NCBI GenBank assembly: GCA_037953745.1 | Contig: JBAKBP010000758.1 | Span: 62,001-126,000 of the forward strand | From: Lithodes maja | Taxonomy: Eukaryota > Arthropoda > Malacostraca > Decapoda > Lithodidae | Length of the DNA stretch: 64,000 nt | Direction: 5' to 3' | Shown here: positions 9,442 through 19,900 of the stretch, one piece after another | Numbering within the stretch: position 1 is the first letter of the stretch | Layout of the letters: the number at the start of each line of letters is the position of its first letter | Made by a program: the position numbers and the translations under genes | The notes under the pieces: generated by a model | The model's database searches: none | What the model was told of the DNA's origin: nothing | The model's input: only the letters and a program-made list of their open reading frames with translations

Positions 9442-10750
9442 ACTGTGCGGTACCTCTGTACCCCGTGCTACCGCCAGACGCTGCAGACGCTCTGTCAACG
9501 CTCTCACGATATCGATCATAATTTGAGTATTAACTACTCATCCTCTTCATTCTTGTGCATGAAAGGTGGTTAAGAGCACGTTTAACCATCCTGTAGCTTA
9601 GTAAGTAACACTGCACGATATTTTGCTGTGTATTGACTGATAAACTTTGTGTTTATCACAAGACTCCTGCTCGGACAGGGCGCCACTAGCGCCATCTATT
9701 GTTTTGTTTTGCTTTGTAAACAAACGCTCTCTTATTACTATTTTATATAAAATCGTAGCCCCTAATTTTACCCATTACCTACTGTAGTAAGTATCTATTT
9801 AACTGCCTTGTATGTAAGTAAAGCTTTGCATATTAATTTGCTAATAAACAATATTGTTTACTAACTAACCTGCCTACAGAGACTAACGCCGACGCCATTT
9901 TGTAAACAAACCTTTTGGGGGGATTATACATTAAATTCCAGCAAATTTTGTACCAAATTTAAGTGCATTCATTTATCTTTTCCCCCTAGATATATTCTTG
10001 ACTTTTTCTCCTCAGACTGATTTTACTTTAAGCTAAGGGTGGTATTTGTACAAACTAACCTAGCCTAACCCAACCTGCCAAGCTTTTGACCTAACCCAAA
10101 CCTAGCCTAGCCTATAGCCAGCCAATCTGTTTTATTATTAACTCTTGTAGATATTGTATTTAGTATCCTACTGTAGCTATACAGTATATATCTGTAATTT
10201 TAGTTGTTGCTTGCACGTTCTTGTAATAACCTTTGACTGATACACTTTTTTTATCTAAAAAGAGTAGGGTACTGCTTTACTAGGCTACAGCGACACCAGG
10301 GCCATCTGTTGACACAGTATATTAACCCCTTGTGTGCAGTCACACTTTATTTTTATATAATCTCTATTTGGTGAATTGTATATTTAGTTACATATTCTGT
10401 TATACATATTATTTGTTTAAGGTTAGGTTATCACACCTGGTAGCCTATTTCTGCGAATTTCAATTTTATTATTTTCGGTTAGGCTATTCAACGCCGGTAG
10501 CCTATTATTGCGTATTTCAATTTAAAAAAAAACTTTTGGTTAGGCTATCGCCCCTGGAAGCCTAATTCTGCGTATCTCAACATTTTTGTTTTCGGTTAGG
10601 CTATCACCCCTGATAACCTATTTCTGCGTATTTCAGCATATTTGTTTTCGGTTGAAGTGATTGAAGTGTTTTTAAAGTGAGTGAAGTGTTTTAAAGTGAG
10701 TGAATTGTTTTTTAAGTGAGTGAAGTGATCTGAAGAAAGTGACTGTCACC
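9442..10750 (+). promoter_or_regulatory. CR1 5' UTR with tandem monomers
   Basis: About four units of roughly 56 bp occur at 10421-10649. Each starts GGTTAGGCTAT and carries the core TAGCCTATT.CTGCGTATTTC. They are followed by shorter AAGTGAGTGAAGTG repeats (about 10651-10735) directly before the ORF1 start. Two related pieces ending GCCATCT.TTG are at 9680 and 10290. Repeated 5' UTR monomers act as internal promoters in some LINEs; a promoter role here is inferred. Confidence 0.6.
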
Positions 10751-11788
10751 ATGCCTCGCGCTTGTGCGAACTGCGCCGGTAGGTTTGGTGAGTCCATGTT
10801 TGCTACTATCGATCTTCAAGACTGCCGGCTCTGCCAGCAACGAGAGAATTTTACAGTGAAATTAGACGAAGCCTACAACAAGATCAACGTCCTCACCATG
10901 AAGCTGGAATCACTCCAAGAGTTTGTAACACTCAACGTTGGAGTACCACAAACTTCAATTGTCACCGCAACTCCAGCAGCCACCAACGCCCCAACGTCAA
11001 CTGCCAACAATTCAACGCCTACAGTAGCCACTTCAGCTGATGTATCCGATACTCAAGATACAAATAGTGACTCTCTTCCCCCTCAAGACAACTTCCGTGT
11101 CGTGAGGAACAACGTTTGCCCCAAGACCAGGAAACACATACCGATTACCGAGTGTCAAAACCGTTTCCAGATACTCGCAGACTCAGATGACGAAGAGGAA
11201 ATAGAAGAAGTCCGGCTCGTGGGAGACTCGATGATACGTGGTCAGCTCACAGAGTTTTGCGCCAGGGCACCTAAGACCAGGAAGCGTTTTTGTATCCCTG
11301 GTGGTGGTGTGGATGACGTAGTTGCAGCAGTTGACGAAGTATCAAAGCTGGCCCCTGCTAATACAATGTACGTCATCCACGTTGGATCCAACGATGTGCA
11401 GCGAACCCGGTCGGAAGATTTGCTTTTAAAGTACCAGCAGCTGATCAAGTCGTTTAAGGAGAAGTCATCAAGGATCATCGTCTCAGGAATCGTCCCCCGG
11501 CTCGGTGTAGAGAGCCGATTTTACAACATAGCCACCAGCACAAATCGTTGTCTAGCAAACCTCTGCAGGAAGGAGAACGTGGGATTCGTCGACACCTGGG
11601 ACAATTTCTACTACGATGACTATTTGTTTTCGGACGATGGAGTTCATCTGAACCAGGTGGGAGCAGCACGTTTTGGGCGTCTTCTCAACGATGCGGTGAA
11701 GGATTTTCGGAGAAGAAATCGACTCAGCACAGGACAACCAGGAAGGAGGACCGAAGACAGCGAGGACGGCAACCTACAAAGGAATTAA
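10751..11788 (+). CDS. CR1 ORF1 with SGNH-esterase-like domain
   Basis: 345 codons from the first ATG (context GTCACCATGC). The N-terminal part has a CxxC pair (CANC, later CRLC near residue 26) followed by a coiled-coil-like stretch at about residues 35-60. A Thr/Ala/Ser-rich linker at about 65-105 follows. From about residue 150 comes an SGNH-hydrolase-like domain: LVGDSMIRG (GDS block), HVGSND (Asn block) and DDGVHLN (Asp-His block near residue 298). Esterase ORF1 proteins of this type are known in CR1 and L2 LINEs and bind RNA; the lipid-related role is unsettled. No stop or shift is seen. ORF2 starts about 100 bases downstream in another frame. Confidence 0.85.
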   Translation: MPRACANCAGRFGESMFATIDLQDCRLCQQRENFTVKLDEAYNKINVLTMKLESLQEFVTLNVGVPQTSIVTATPAATNAPTSTANNSTPTVATSADVSDTQDTNSDSLPPQDNFRVVRNNVCPKTRKHIPITECQNRFQILADSDDEEEIEEVRLVGDSMIRGQLTEFCARAPKTRKRFCIPGGGVDDVVAAVDEVSKLAPANTMYVIHVGSNDVQRTRSEDLLLKYQQLIKSFKEKSSRIIVSGIVPRLGVESRFYNIATSTNRCLANLCRKENVGFVDTWDNFYYDDYLFSDDGVHLNQVGAARFGRLLNDAVKDFRRRNRLSTGQPGRRTEDSEDGNLQRN

Positions 11789-11886
11789 ATACTAATCCGT
11801 CAAGAACCGCGAATTTGGATAAATCTCCACCAACACGACCCAAATTCAAAACCGTCAGGGATAACGACCGAGGACCGAGGACAGCC

Positions 11887-14766
11887 ATGAATGTAAATGT
11901 AGATCCGACCAGAACCAATAATTCGATGAAAGAACGTAATGCGAGTTCTAAAACCGCAACTTTAAAGGTTTTCTATGCAAACGCTCGTAGCATACGCAAT
12001 AAATTTTCAGATTTAGAGGAACTAGTGTTTACAGAAAATTATGATGTGATTGGCATAACAGAATCTTGGCTCAATACAGAAGATAGAGACTTTTTAGCAG
12101 AGTATTCACTTCCCGGTTATGTAATGTTTGAGAACAGCCGAATAAATAAAAATGGAGGTGGCGTTTTATTTTATATCAAAGAAAGTCTTAACCCGACCCT
12201 CGTGTCAAAACCTCAAATTGTGAACGTCGACACATCTTTTGTGCTAATAAAGAATAATAAAGGTACAAAAATAATACTTGCGTTAATATACAGACCTCCA
12301 GCTCAATCAGTGCAAACTGACCGAGAAATTTACGAACAAATTGCAGATGTAAGTAACTCACAAGATACTGTAATTTTTGGCGACTTTAATTTACCTGTGA
12401 CCAAGTGGGGCGATACTCTTACTTCACACTCCGGACATGACTTGTATACGAACTTGCAAGAGAGTTCGCTTTATCAATTTGTTCGAACGCCGACCCGTGG
12501 TAATAACGTTCTTGACATTGTACTTGCAACAAAAGAAGAATTGATAGAGAATTTGAATGTTGGTGATGAATTCAGTAACAGCGACCATCGTACGATAACT
12601 TTCACTTTAAAGTTTACTAGTAACGAACCAAATAGTAGCATCGAAAAAGTCCCTAATTTCAAGAAAGCAAACTTCCATAAACTTAGAGCTATGTTTAAAG
12701 AAACTGACTGGAGCTTTTTAATTAACAATAACGACATAAATACATCTTGGAAGTTATTCGAAACCACTTACCTAAAAGCAGTGCAAGACTGCATACCATC
12801 GAAAATACGGCGTCCAGGCCATAATAATAAGCCCAAATGGTGGAATAAAGATATTTCAAACTGCCTGCTTGCTAAAAAATTTGCTAATGATAGATTAAAA
12901 TCCTCACAAAATGACGAAGAACGGGTGAAATTTGTAGAGCTACGACGCAAAGCCAAAAAGTTAATTAAGCAAAGTAAAAAGACCTTAGAGTTACATATTG
13001 CGAATCAAAGTAAAACAAACCCGAAAGAATTCTATAGTTATATCAGAAAGAAAAAAGTAGTTACTTCAACTGTTGGACCGTTAGTCGATGAAAAAGGAGA
13101 ATACACCAAAGACGAAGTACAAATGAGTAATGCCCTCAATACCTTCTTTGCATCAGTTTTTACAACCGAAGACCTCCGTGATATCCCTACACCATCGCCG
13201 ATTCAGATTGATAATTCAGATGTTCTAAGCAATATCACCGTTACAGAGAGAGAAGTATTGAATTGTTTAGATAAACTCAAAGTAAATAAAACGCCAGGAC
13301 CTGATACAATCTCGCCTAGAGTTCTAAAGGAAGCTAAGAATGAGCTCTCCAAACCACTGACATTACTATTCAATAAATCCTTGCAGTCTGGAACTATGCC
13401 TGATCAGTGGAAGCTAGCCAACGTAACACCGATATTCAAAAAAGGCAGCAAATCCCTACCCAGTAACTATCGTCCAATTAGCTTAACCTCAGTTGTATGT
13501 AAAATGCTAGAAACGGTCATACGAGACAGACTCGTAAATCACTTAGAGGAAAATAACATACTTAAAGATACTCAACACGGCTTTCGTAAAAAACGTTCCT
13601 GTTTAACAAACCTCTTAGACTTCTTCCACGATATCCTCAACCTCTACGATGAGAGTAAAGCTGTAGATATTATATACCTTGATTTTCAAAAGGCCTTTGA
13701 CAAAGTTCCCCACAAACGTTTACTGCTAAAACTAAAAGCGCATGGAATACAAGACGGTGTGTTGAAATGGATAGAAAATTGGCTCAACAACAGAAAGCAA
13801 AGAGTAGTCATAAACGGTAAGGCATCTAAATGGACCAATGTAAGTAGCGGGGTACCCCAGGGATCGGTACTAGGACCAATTCTCTTTCTAATTTACATCA
13901 ACGACATAGATGAGGGTCTCACCTGCACAATCTCAAAATTTGCTGACGATACAAAAATTGCAAATAGCGTACTCTCAAAAGAACAAGTTGACGATATGCA
14001 ACACAATCTAGATAAATTGTCATGTTGGGCCCAAATTTGGCAAATGAGTTTCAATGCGGATAAATGTAAAGTACTACATGTCGGATACCTAAATGAGAAA
14101 GCAAACTATTCGATGAATGGCACTCAGCTTAAGAATGTAAACAGAGAAACTGATCTGGGAGTAACAATATCGAGTAACCTAAAACCGAGTCAACAATGTT
14201 CAGAAGTTGTTAAGAAGGCAAACAAAATAATTGGCTTTATAGGCAGGTCATTTGAGCATAAATCCAAAGAAGTTATCCTAACCCTTTACAATTCCTTAGT
14301 CCGCCCTCTTCTGGAATACTGCGTTCAATCCTGGTGCCCTTATTACCAAAAAGATATAAACAAGCTAGAACGAGTTCAACGTAGAGTTACCAAAATGATA
14401 CCTAGCCTAAAGAACAAACCATACGAAGAGCGTCTTAGAGAATTAAATCTATTTCCTTTAACCCAGCGCAGATTAAGAGGCGACTTAATTCAAGTGTTCA
14501 AAATCATCAAAGGCATCGACAATATGAACTGTAGTAAGTACTTCACTATCGACCAATCTAATTACACACGGGGAAACGGTTGCAAAATTATTGGTAAATC
14601 TTTTAACTCGCACGAATCTAAGAATTTCTTCTTCAATCGAGTTGTCAACTTGTGGAATGGGCTTCCCCTAAACGTTATAGACTGCAGCACCGTTGATTCA
14701 TTTAAATTCCGCCTAGACAAATATCTCGCATCAAACCCGCGACTGACTGCGTTTGTAAATGAATAA
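11887..14766 (+). CDS. CR1 ORF2: AP endonuclease and reverse transcriptase
   Basis: About 959 codons from the first ATG at 11887; the frame is open from 11815. The APE-type endonuclease spans about residues 20-240: YANARSIRNKF, ITESWL, ALIYRPP, FGDFNLP and SDHRTI. The RT spans about 420-760: YRPISLTSVVCK, QHGFRKKRSC, DFQKAFDKVPH, GVPQGSVLGP and the catalytic FADD near 13940-13951. A CR1-type C-terminal region follows (LRPLLEYC.-like and LFPLTQRRLRGDL blocks). The endonuclease nicks the target and RT primes on the nick. All catalytic blocks are present and nothing interrupts the frame, so the copy may be active. Confidence 0.9.
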   Translation: MNVNVDPTRTNNSMKERNASSKTATLKVFYANARSIRNKFSDLEELVFTENYDVIGITESWLNTEDRDFLAEYSLPGYVMFENSRINKNGGGVLFYIKESLNPTLVSKPQIVNVDTSFVLIKNNKGTKIILALIYRPPAQSVQTDREIYEQIADVSNSQDTVIFGDFNLPVTKWGDTLTSHSGHDLYTNLQESSLYQFVRTPTRGNNVLDIVLATKEELIENLNVGDEFSNSDHRTITFTLKFTSNEPNSSIEKVPNFKKANFHKLRAMFKETDWSFLINNNDINTSWKLFETTYLKAVQDCIPSKIRRPGHNNKPKWWNKDISNCLLAKKFANDRLKSSQNDEERVKFVELRRKAKKLIKQSKKTLELHIANQSKTNPKEFYSYIRKKKVVTSTVGPLVDEKGEYTKDEVQMSNALNTFFASVFTTEDLRDIPTPSPIQIDNSDVLSNITVTEREVLNCLDKLKVNKTPGPDTISPRVLKEAKNELSKPLTLLFNKSLQSGTMPDQWKLANVTPIFKKGSKSLPSNYRPISLTSVVCKMLETVIRDRLVNHLEENNILKDTQHGFRKKRSCLTNLLDFFHDILNLYDESKAVDIIYLDFQKAFDKVPHKRLLLKLKAHGIQDGVLKWIENWLNNRKQRVVINGKASKWTNVSSGVPQGSVLGPILFLIYINDIDEGLTCTISKFADDTKIANSVLSKEQVDDMQHNLDKLSCWAQIWQMSFNADKCKVLHVGYLNEKANYSMNGTQLKNVNRETDLGVTISSNLKPSQQCSEVVKKANKIIGFIGRSFEHKSKEVILTLYNSLVRPLLEYCVQSWCPYYQKDINKLERVQRRVTKMIPSLKNKPYEERLRELNLFPLTQRRLRGDLIQVFKIIKGIDNMNCSKYFTIDQSNYTRGNGCKIIGKSFNSHESKNFFFNRVVNLWNGLPLNVIDCSTVDSFKFRLDKYLASNPRLTAFVNE

Positions 14767-14985
14767 CTTTATCCTCCCCTCAGTTACTAACCCATATGTC
14801 CCCTACTAACTTCCTAGTCCTGCCACGTTAGTGGCAGGGCAGTAGTTCCCTTTCCAATGTTCCCTTACCCACTCTAAACCACTGTGTGGACACTTGATCC
14901 TCAGTGTTTTGGAGGACAAGCAGCCTAGAAGGGTCACTAGATCTGTTGTTGCTTGATTTCCTTTGTACTCCTTTGTACTTTGTAC

Positions 14986-16724
14986 TACCGCTGTACCGTA
15001 CTGGCTGCCTATATTGAGTGTGACAACGTATAACTATGTTCTTTGTATCTCTGCAAAGGTCTCGTCATGTGCTAACCAGTGGTGGGTTTTGTTTTAAGCC
15101 ATGTCGAGACCTTCCATTTAATATGTAGTATCAATAGAGAAGTTGATAGATAAGACAATGGGAGTTCAGAGAGAGAGAGTGAGTTAGTTTTCAGAGCGAG
15201 AGGGTAGCAACGCGCCACGCTGCCGGAGTGGTGGTTGCCAGACGTATGGACCGGTTGGCAGCCTTGCGCTTATAGCTAGGCGCGACAGGGTTGGTAGTCC
15301 ATTGCCGCCCGCCTATGCTGCCTGGGCTGCCCATGTTGTCGTACTGCACATTGCCTGGAGGCTCGCTGTGTGTTCCATGATCAGGTTGCCTAGAACCTTT
15401 GAGATTCTAACATCCCTTGCCCTCTCTCCCAACTTCTCACGGTTGCACTCTTTCTCTCTGACGACATTACTCTCATTTCATTCTTCTCTCTATTTAAATG
15501 CATACCCTTCCCTTGAGGTCCTAAAGGAGTTTCAGCACTCACCTCTCGTATTACTCTTAGGACAAGCATATATTTACATGTATTAGATTTAAGGGGTTAA
15601 TGTGAACAGCGATCTTCTTGATGAGGATAGTTGGTGAACGTTCTACATGTTCACGAGTTATATGCCCAGCTCATCATCCAATTTGTGACTAGACTAGTGC
15701 CATGTGTAAGAGCCCGACCATGCCCAGGAGTTGTCTGTAGAGGGGCGAGGACTTAGCCTTGATTTGCCTACCGAGCCAGGAGCGAGTGCAGTACCAGAGA
15801 CTACAGCTCGCTCGTAGTGCCGGTATAGTAGAGTAACGTAATTTATCTGTCCTTGTGTTCTCTGCAGTCTTTTCCTGGGTTCTCGCTTTCGGTGCTGGGA
15901 CTCGTTGTTCCTGTGACTTGGCCTGCTAGCTAGAACACATGGGGATGATGAGTGGGTGATATCTTTATTTTTACTATGCATTGCAGCTCTCTTTAAGTTT
16001 ATGTATGTAACACTTTACAATACACATTACTCACACACAAGACAACACTATTAATACTTTCATGTATCAATTAACTGCACTGTCGTTTTGCTGCTGTTTC
16101 CAGAGTTCCATTGCGTAGGGCGCATACGGACTCAGAGGGGAGACAGAGTGAGAGAAGCGAAGTAGCCTATGCGGTAGTAGGCTACCGGCGCAGTACTGTT
16201 GCCTGCAACCTTTTAGTTATTCCAAGTATAGATTCATTCTTATAATAAGTGACTACTATTTATGTTCCTTCCATGTGTATTATTAGGTATCTACTGGATC
16301 ATGAACATCTTGTATGCTACATGCTAGTGCATGTTAGTAGGGGACAGTTATTCTAGTGCACGCGCTTTCAAATAGGCGTGTACATTTGTCATTTAGCATT
16401 TCACTGTCATACCTTTAGCCTGCTTCTATTCTACATTATTAGAGGCTTAATATTAACGTAGTTTCTTGAGTATTGCATTTCTTTAGTAATAACGTAACCT
16501 ATAAATGTCTGAGGGAGTTTAGCCTCATAGCCTACCCCTGTTGTACACTTTCGCCGAGTTAAGGTACCTCGTTACCATAGACGATAACTCTGTAGGGCGT
16601 TGGTGCTTTTGTTGTCTGGAGCATATAGTATTTGGGACTGGAATCGAGCGTGTCGTTGTCACATAAGCCATTTCTGTCCTACGATCAAGAATCCCGAATA
16701 TGTATTGCCGATCCAGCCGTAACA
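14986..16724 (+). repeat. Gypsy 5' LTR, right piece
   Basis: It corresponds to the 3' LTR from about 22455 to 24191 and ends CCGTAACA at 16724. The first 400 bases differ from the 3' LTR at roughly 6% of positions, the remaining 1.3 kb at well under 1%. No ATG-started ORF of note. Confidence 0.9.
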
Positions 16725-16727
16725 AAA

Positions 16728-16745
16728 TGGCGACCTTGCACAAGA
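16728..16745 (+). promoter_or_regulatory. Gypsy primer-binding site candidate
   Basis: TGGCGACCTTGCACAAG begins four bases after the end of the 5' LTR, the expected place for a tRNA 3'-end complement starting with TGG. The tRNA was not identified. Confidence 0.6.
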
Positions 16746-16965
16746 TTCGATAGTATCCTATCACATGTTTTTTGGAGAACTATTCTATGCTACCTAGTAG
16801 AGCTGGCTAGAATTTTCTTGCATATTGGAGGAATTTTTATTGTGTCATTATTGTATTGGTGGACTTGCAGATTGTTTCGTTAGGTGTCTAGAGTAGAGTC
16901 ATTCAAGCATCTTTAACATTTTGTGAGTCGAGACTGCAATTAGTAATAAGCACTTTTTTTTTTTT

Positions 16966-19900
16966 ATGAACAGCAATTGTATAACCAGCACTATGTCTAA
17001 TGACTCATCATTTACGGGGGAGGATAACACGGTACAGCCTAGTAACCAGCAAGTACAACAGATGTTTAGGGAGGGGAGTGTTATAAGTGGAGAGAGGGAT
17101 GCCCGGGCATTTTTGCAGACACCTTTGACCGAACAGCGCCTGCAGGCTATTGATTGTTACGGTCTTCGCTGTTTAGCCACGGTTTTGGGGCGGGACTGTC
17201 CTGACAGTTGGCCCAAGAAGAATTTGGTGGCATGTTTGTTGGGTGATGGCGATGGGGCGGTGGGTGGAGTGGGGTCTTGGGGGGTTCCCTCTAAGCCTCC
17301 ATTCCACTCTACCCCTGAGCTGGGCCCTCAGCCAGCGAGTCTTAGCACGATGCAGCAGGAGGGTTCTCAAGGGCAAGCTGGCTTACCCGTAAACACGTCT
17401 CGGTGTGGATCCCCCATTTTGTGCTCTCCCCCCCCAGGCCTGTCTCCTGAGATGTTATTTCAGCTAGAACTAGCTAAGTTTAAGCTGCAGGAGACTCAGA
17501 TACAACAGGCTAGTATAGAACGGATTAAGCTGCAGGAGACTCAGATACAACAGGCTAGTATAGAACGCATAGAGGTTGCTAGAATCCAAGCCAATCAGGA
17601 TGCAACCAGGTACCAGGCTGAAATGGATGTCGAGAAGTCTAGAGTAGAGACCACGGGGCGTCATCTCGGTGGTGGGCACCGGGTTACAGACTCACTTTCG
17701 CATTTAATTAAGTTAGTACCCGCATTTGATGAGACAGCAGTGACTGAGTTTTTTGCTCGTTTCGAAAAGAAGTGTCGTGAGTATGACTGGCCGGAGGTTA
17801 AATGGGCAGCATTAGTTTCATCACGTCTAGTGGGTAAGGGGTTGAAAGCCTACGATGCACTGTCACTGGACGAGAGTGTCGTGTATGGACTGGTGAAGGA
17901 GGCTGTGCTCCGGGCCTACGAACTGCAACCCGAAACTTATAGATTGAAGTTCCGTGGCGTGAATAAGAAGAGCGACGTCAGTTTTATGGAGCACGCACGG
18001 GACTTAACAGATGCATGTAATAACTGGTTTCGGTCCGAGCACGCAGAGTCGGCTGAGGAAATTAAGCAACTTTTCTATCTGGAACAGTTTTACAAATGTA
18101 CTGGAACCGATCTAACGCTGAACATTAAGGAAAAATGTCCCAAGACAGTAGAGGAGGCTGCCAAGATGGCAGACCTCAGATTATCATTGATTCGTGGTTG
18201 CGGTGCCGCTCAGAGGGCTGAGTCAGGGCAGAAGGGGCGCTATACCCCACCCACCAGAGTTTTCGATAATAACAAATCCTATGACACACATAACCACACT
18301 AAATGCATTGCACCTAATAACACCTACAAACACAAGCCTCTCCCGTTTACTAAAGGTCAGGCCCCTTCTTCGCCCGCACAAGGGAAGAAGCCCATTGGGG
18401 ATGTGAAATGTTACAAATGTCAGAAGCTAGGCCATTATTCACGTGAGTGCCCTAGTAACACTCCCGCTAAGCCGGTGTCATTGGTTCACAGTATCGGTGT
18501 GTCTCTGAAGGCTGCAGCAACTGCCCGGGGTAGGTTGTCAGCAGCTGAGGCACACGCGGTAAAGAAGCGTACGGAAGGCTCGACACCTGTCCGGGACACT
18601 TTCTGTAACCATCGGGGACACGGGTTTGTGAGCTGGGGGAGTGAACTACGGAGGGTTGACTTGCTGAGGGATACGGGGGCTTCGCAAACTTTGTTGAGGA
18701 ACTTCACAGGGAAACCGATAAATGCGGCCAGAGTTGTTGTGGTGCAGGGTATAAATGCTACGAGGTCATACCCACTTGTGAGGTTGGAGTTGAGAGTGGG
18801 AGAGGTGTGCAGGGAGCTGGATGTAGGGATCGTTGAGTGTTTGCCAGTTGAGGGCGTCGACCTTCTTCTCGGCAACGACTTTGCGGTGCCCACTTCCGGG
18901 ACTCCACCCTTAGTCGTTGCCGAGAGGGCGGCCGACGTGGATGGTGAGAATCGGGAATGGGTTGGGAGGTGCCAACAGGATAAGATGGCCTGTGTGGTAA
19001 CCCGATCTCGCTCTGCGGCTCCTGCACAGCCTAGCACTCAACCTCGGGGACAGTGGAGGAAGGATCAGGAGAAGGTTGCTAAGGGCAGGAAAAGGGACAT
19101 TGATTCTGCTGCACTTCTCGGTGATTCGGTACTTGGACCTATAATAAACACGGGAGTTGACTCTGGCCCAGATATGGTGTGTAACAAGGCAGAGTTGGGT
19201 AAGACTTCGCGTGAGGCAAGAGCTGTAGCGAGAGCCACTAAGGCAGTAGAGCCTACTAGCCGGGGTAATGTCTTATTACAAAACCATCTTGATGCATTGA
19301 CGCCCAGGGACATTAGTGAGCAGCAGCTGCAAGACGCTAGCCTAGCTCGTTATAGCAATGGTGCCATAGAGTTGGAGGAAGATGGGGATGCGAAGCCGGG
19401 AGATTTCTTTAGGCTCAACAGGATATTGTACCGCAGATTTCTAGACCCCAAATCGAAGTGGGAGGGCGGTGCGAGGGTAGTAGACCAGGTGGTTGTTCCA
19501 AATAAGTATAGAGAGTCCTTATTGTGTCTGGCGCATGATGTGCCGGTGGCGGGTCATTTGGGGGTAACAAAAACATTGGCGGCATTGGGCAGGTTTTTCT
19601 GGTGGCCTGGGGTCAAGGCTGATGTCTGTGCATGGGTGGCTGGGTGTGCGACCTGCCAGACAACGGGGAAGCCTAACCAGACAATCCCGAAGGCACCTTT
19701 GTTTCCCATACCTGTCACCGGGCCTCCGTTCAGCAAAGTTGTAGTAGATTTGGTTGGCCCTTTCCCGCCTACTAGTAGTGGCAATAAATTCCTGTTGACA
19801 ATCATGGATGTGGCTACGAGATACCCGGACGCATACCCCATGAGAAACGGCTCGGCAAAGGCAGTTGTTAAAAACTTATTATTGTTCTGTTCCCGTTATG

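Larger units (their letters stand above)
9442..14985 (+). mobile_element. Full-length CR1-clade LINE, apparently intact
   Basis: The element lies inside the gypsy 5' LTR and is flanked by a 7-bp TACCGCT (9435-9441 and 14986-14992), a likely target duplication. It has a 1.3 kb 5' UTR with tandem monomers, two uninterrupted ORFs and a 3' tail of CTTTGTACT-like repeats (about 14958-14985). Tandem-repeat tails are usual for CR1. It must be younger than the gypsy copy it interrupts. Boundaries rest on comparison with the uninterrupted 3' LTR and are accurate to a few bases. Confidence 0.8.

Noticed and set aside
15302..15586. 94-codon frame present in both gypsy LTRs (also 22770-23054)
   Set aside because: It starts with TTG, lies inside the LTR and shows no domain. 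Its conservation follows from LTR identity.
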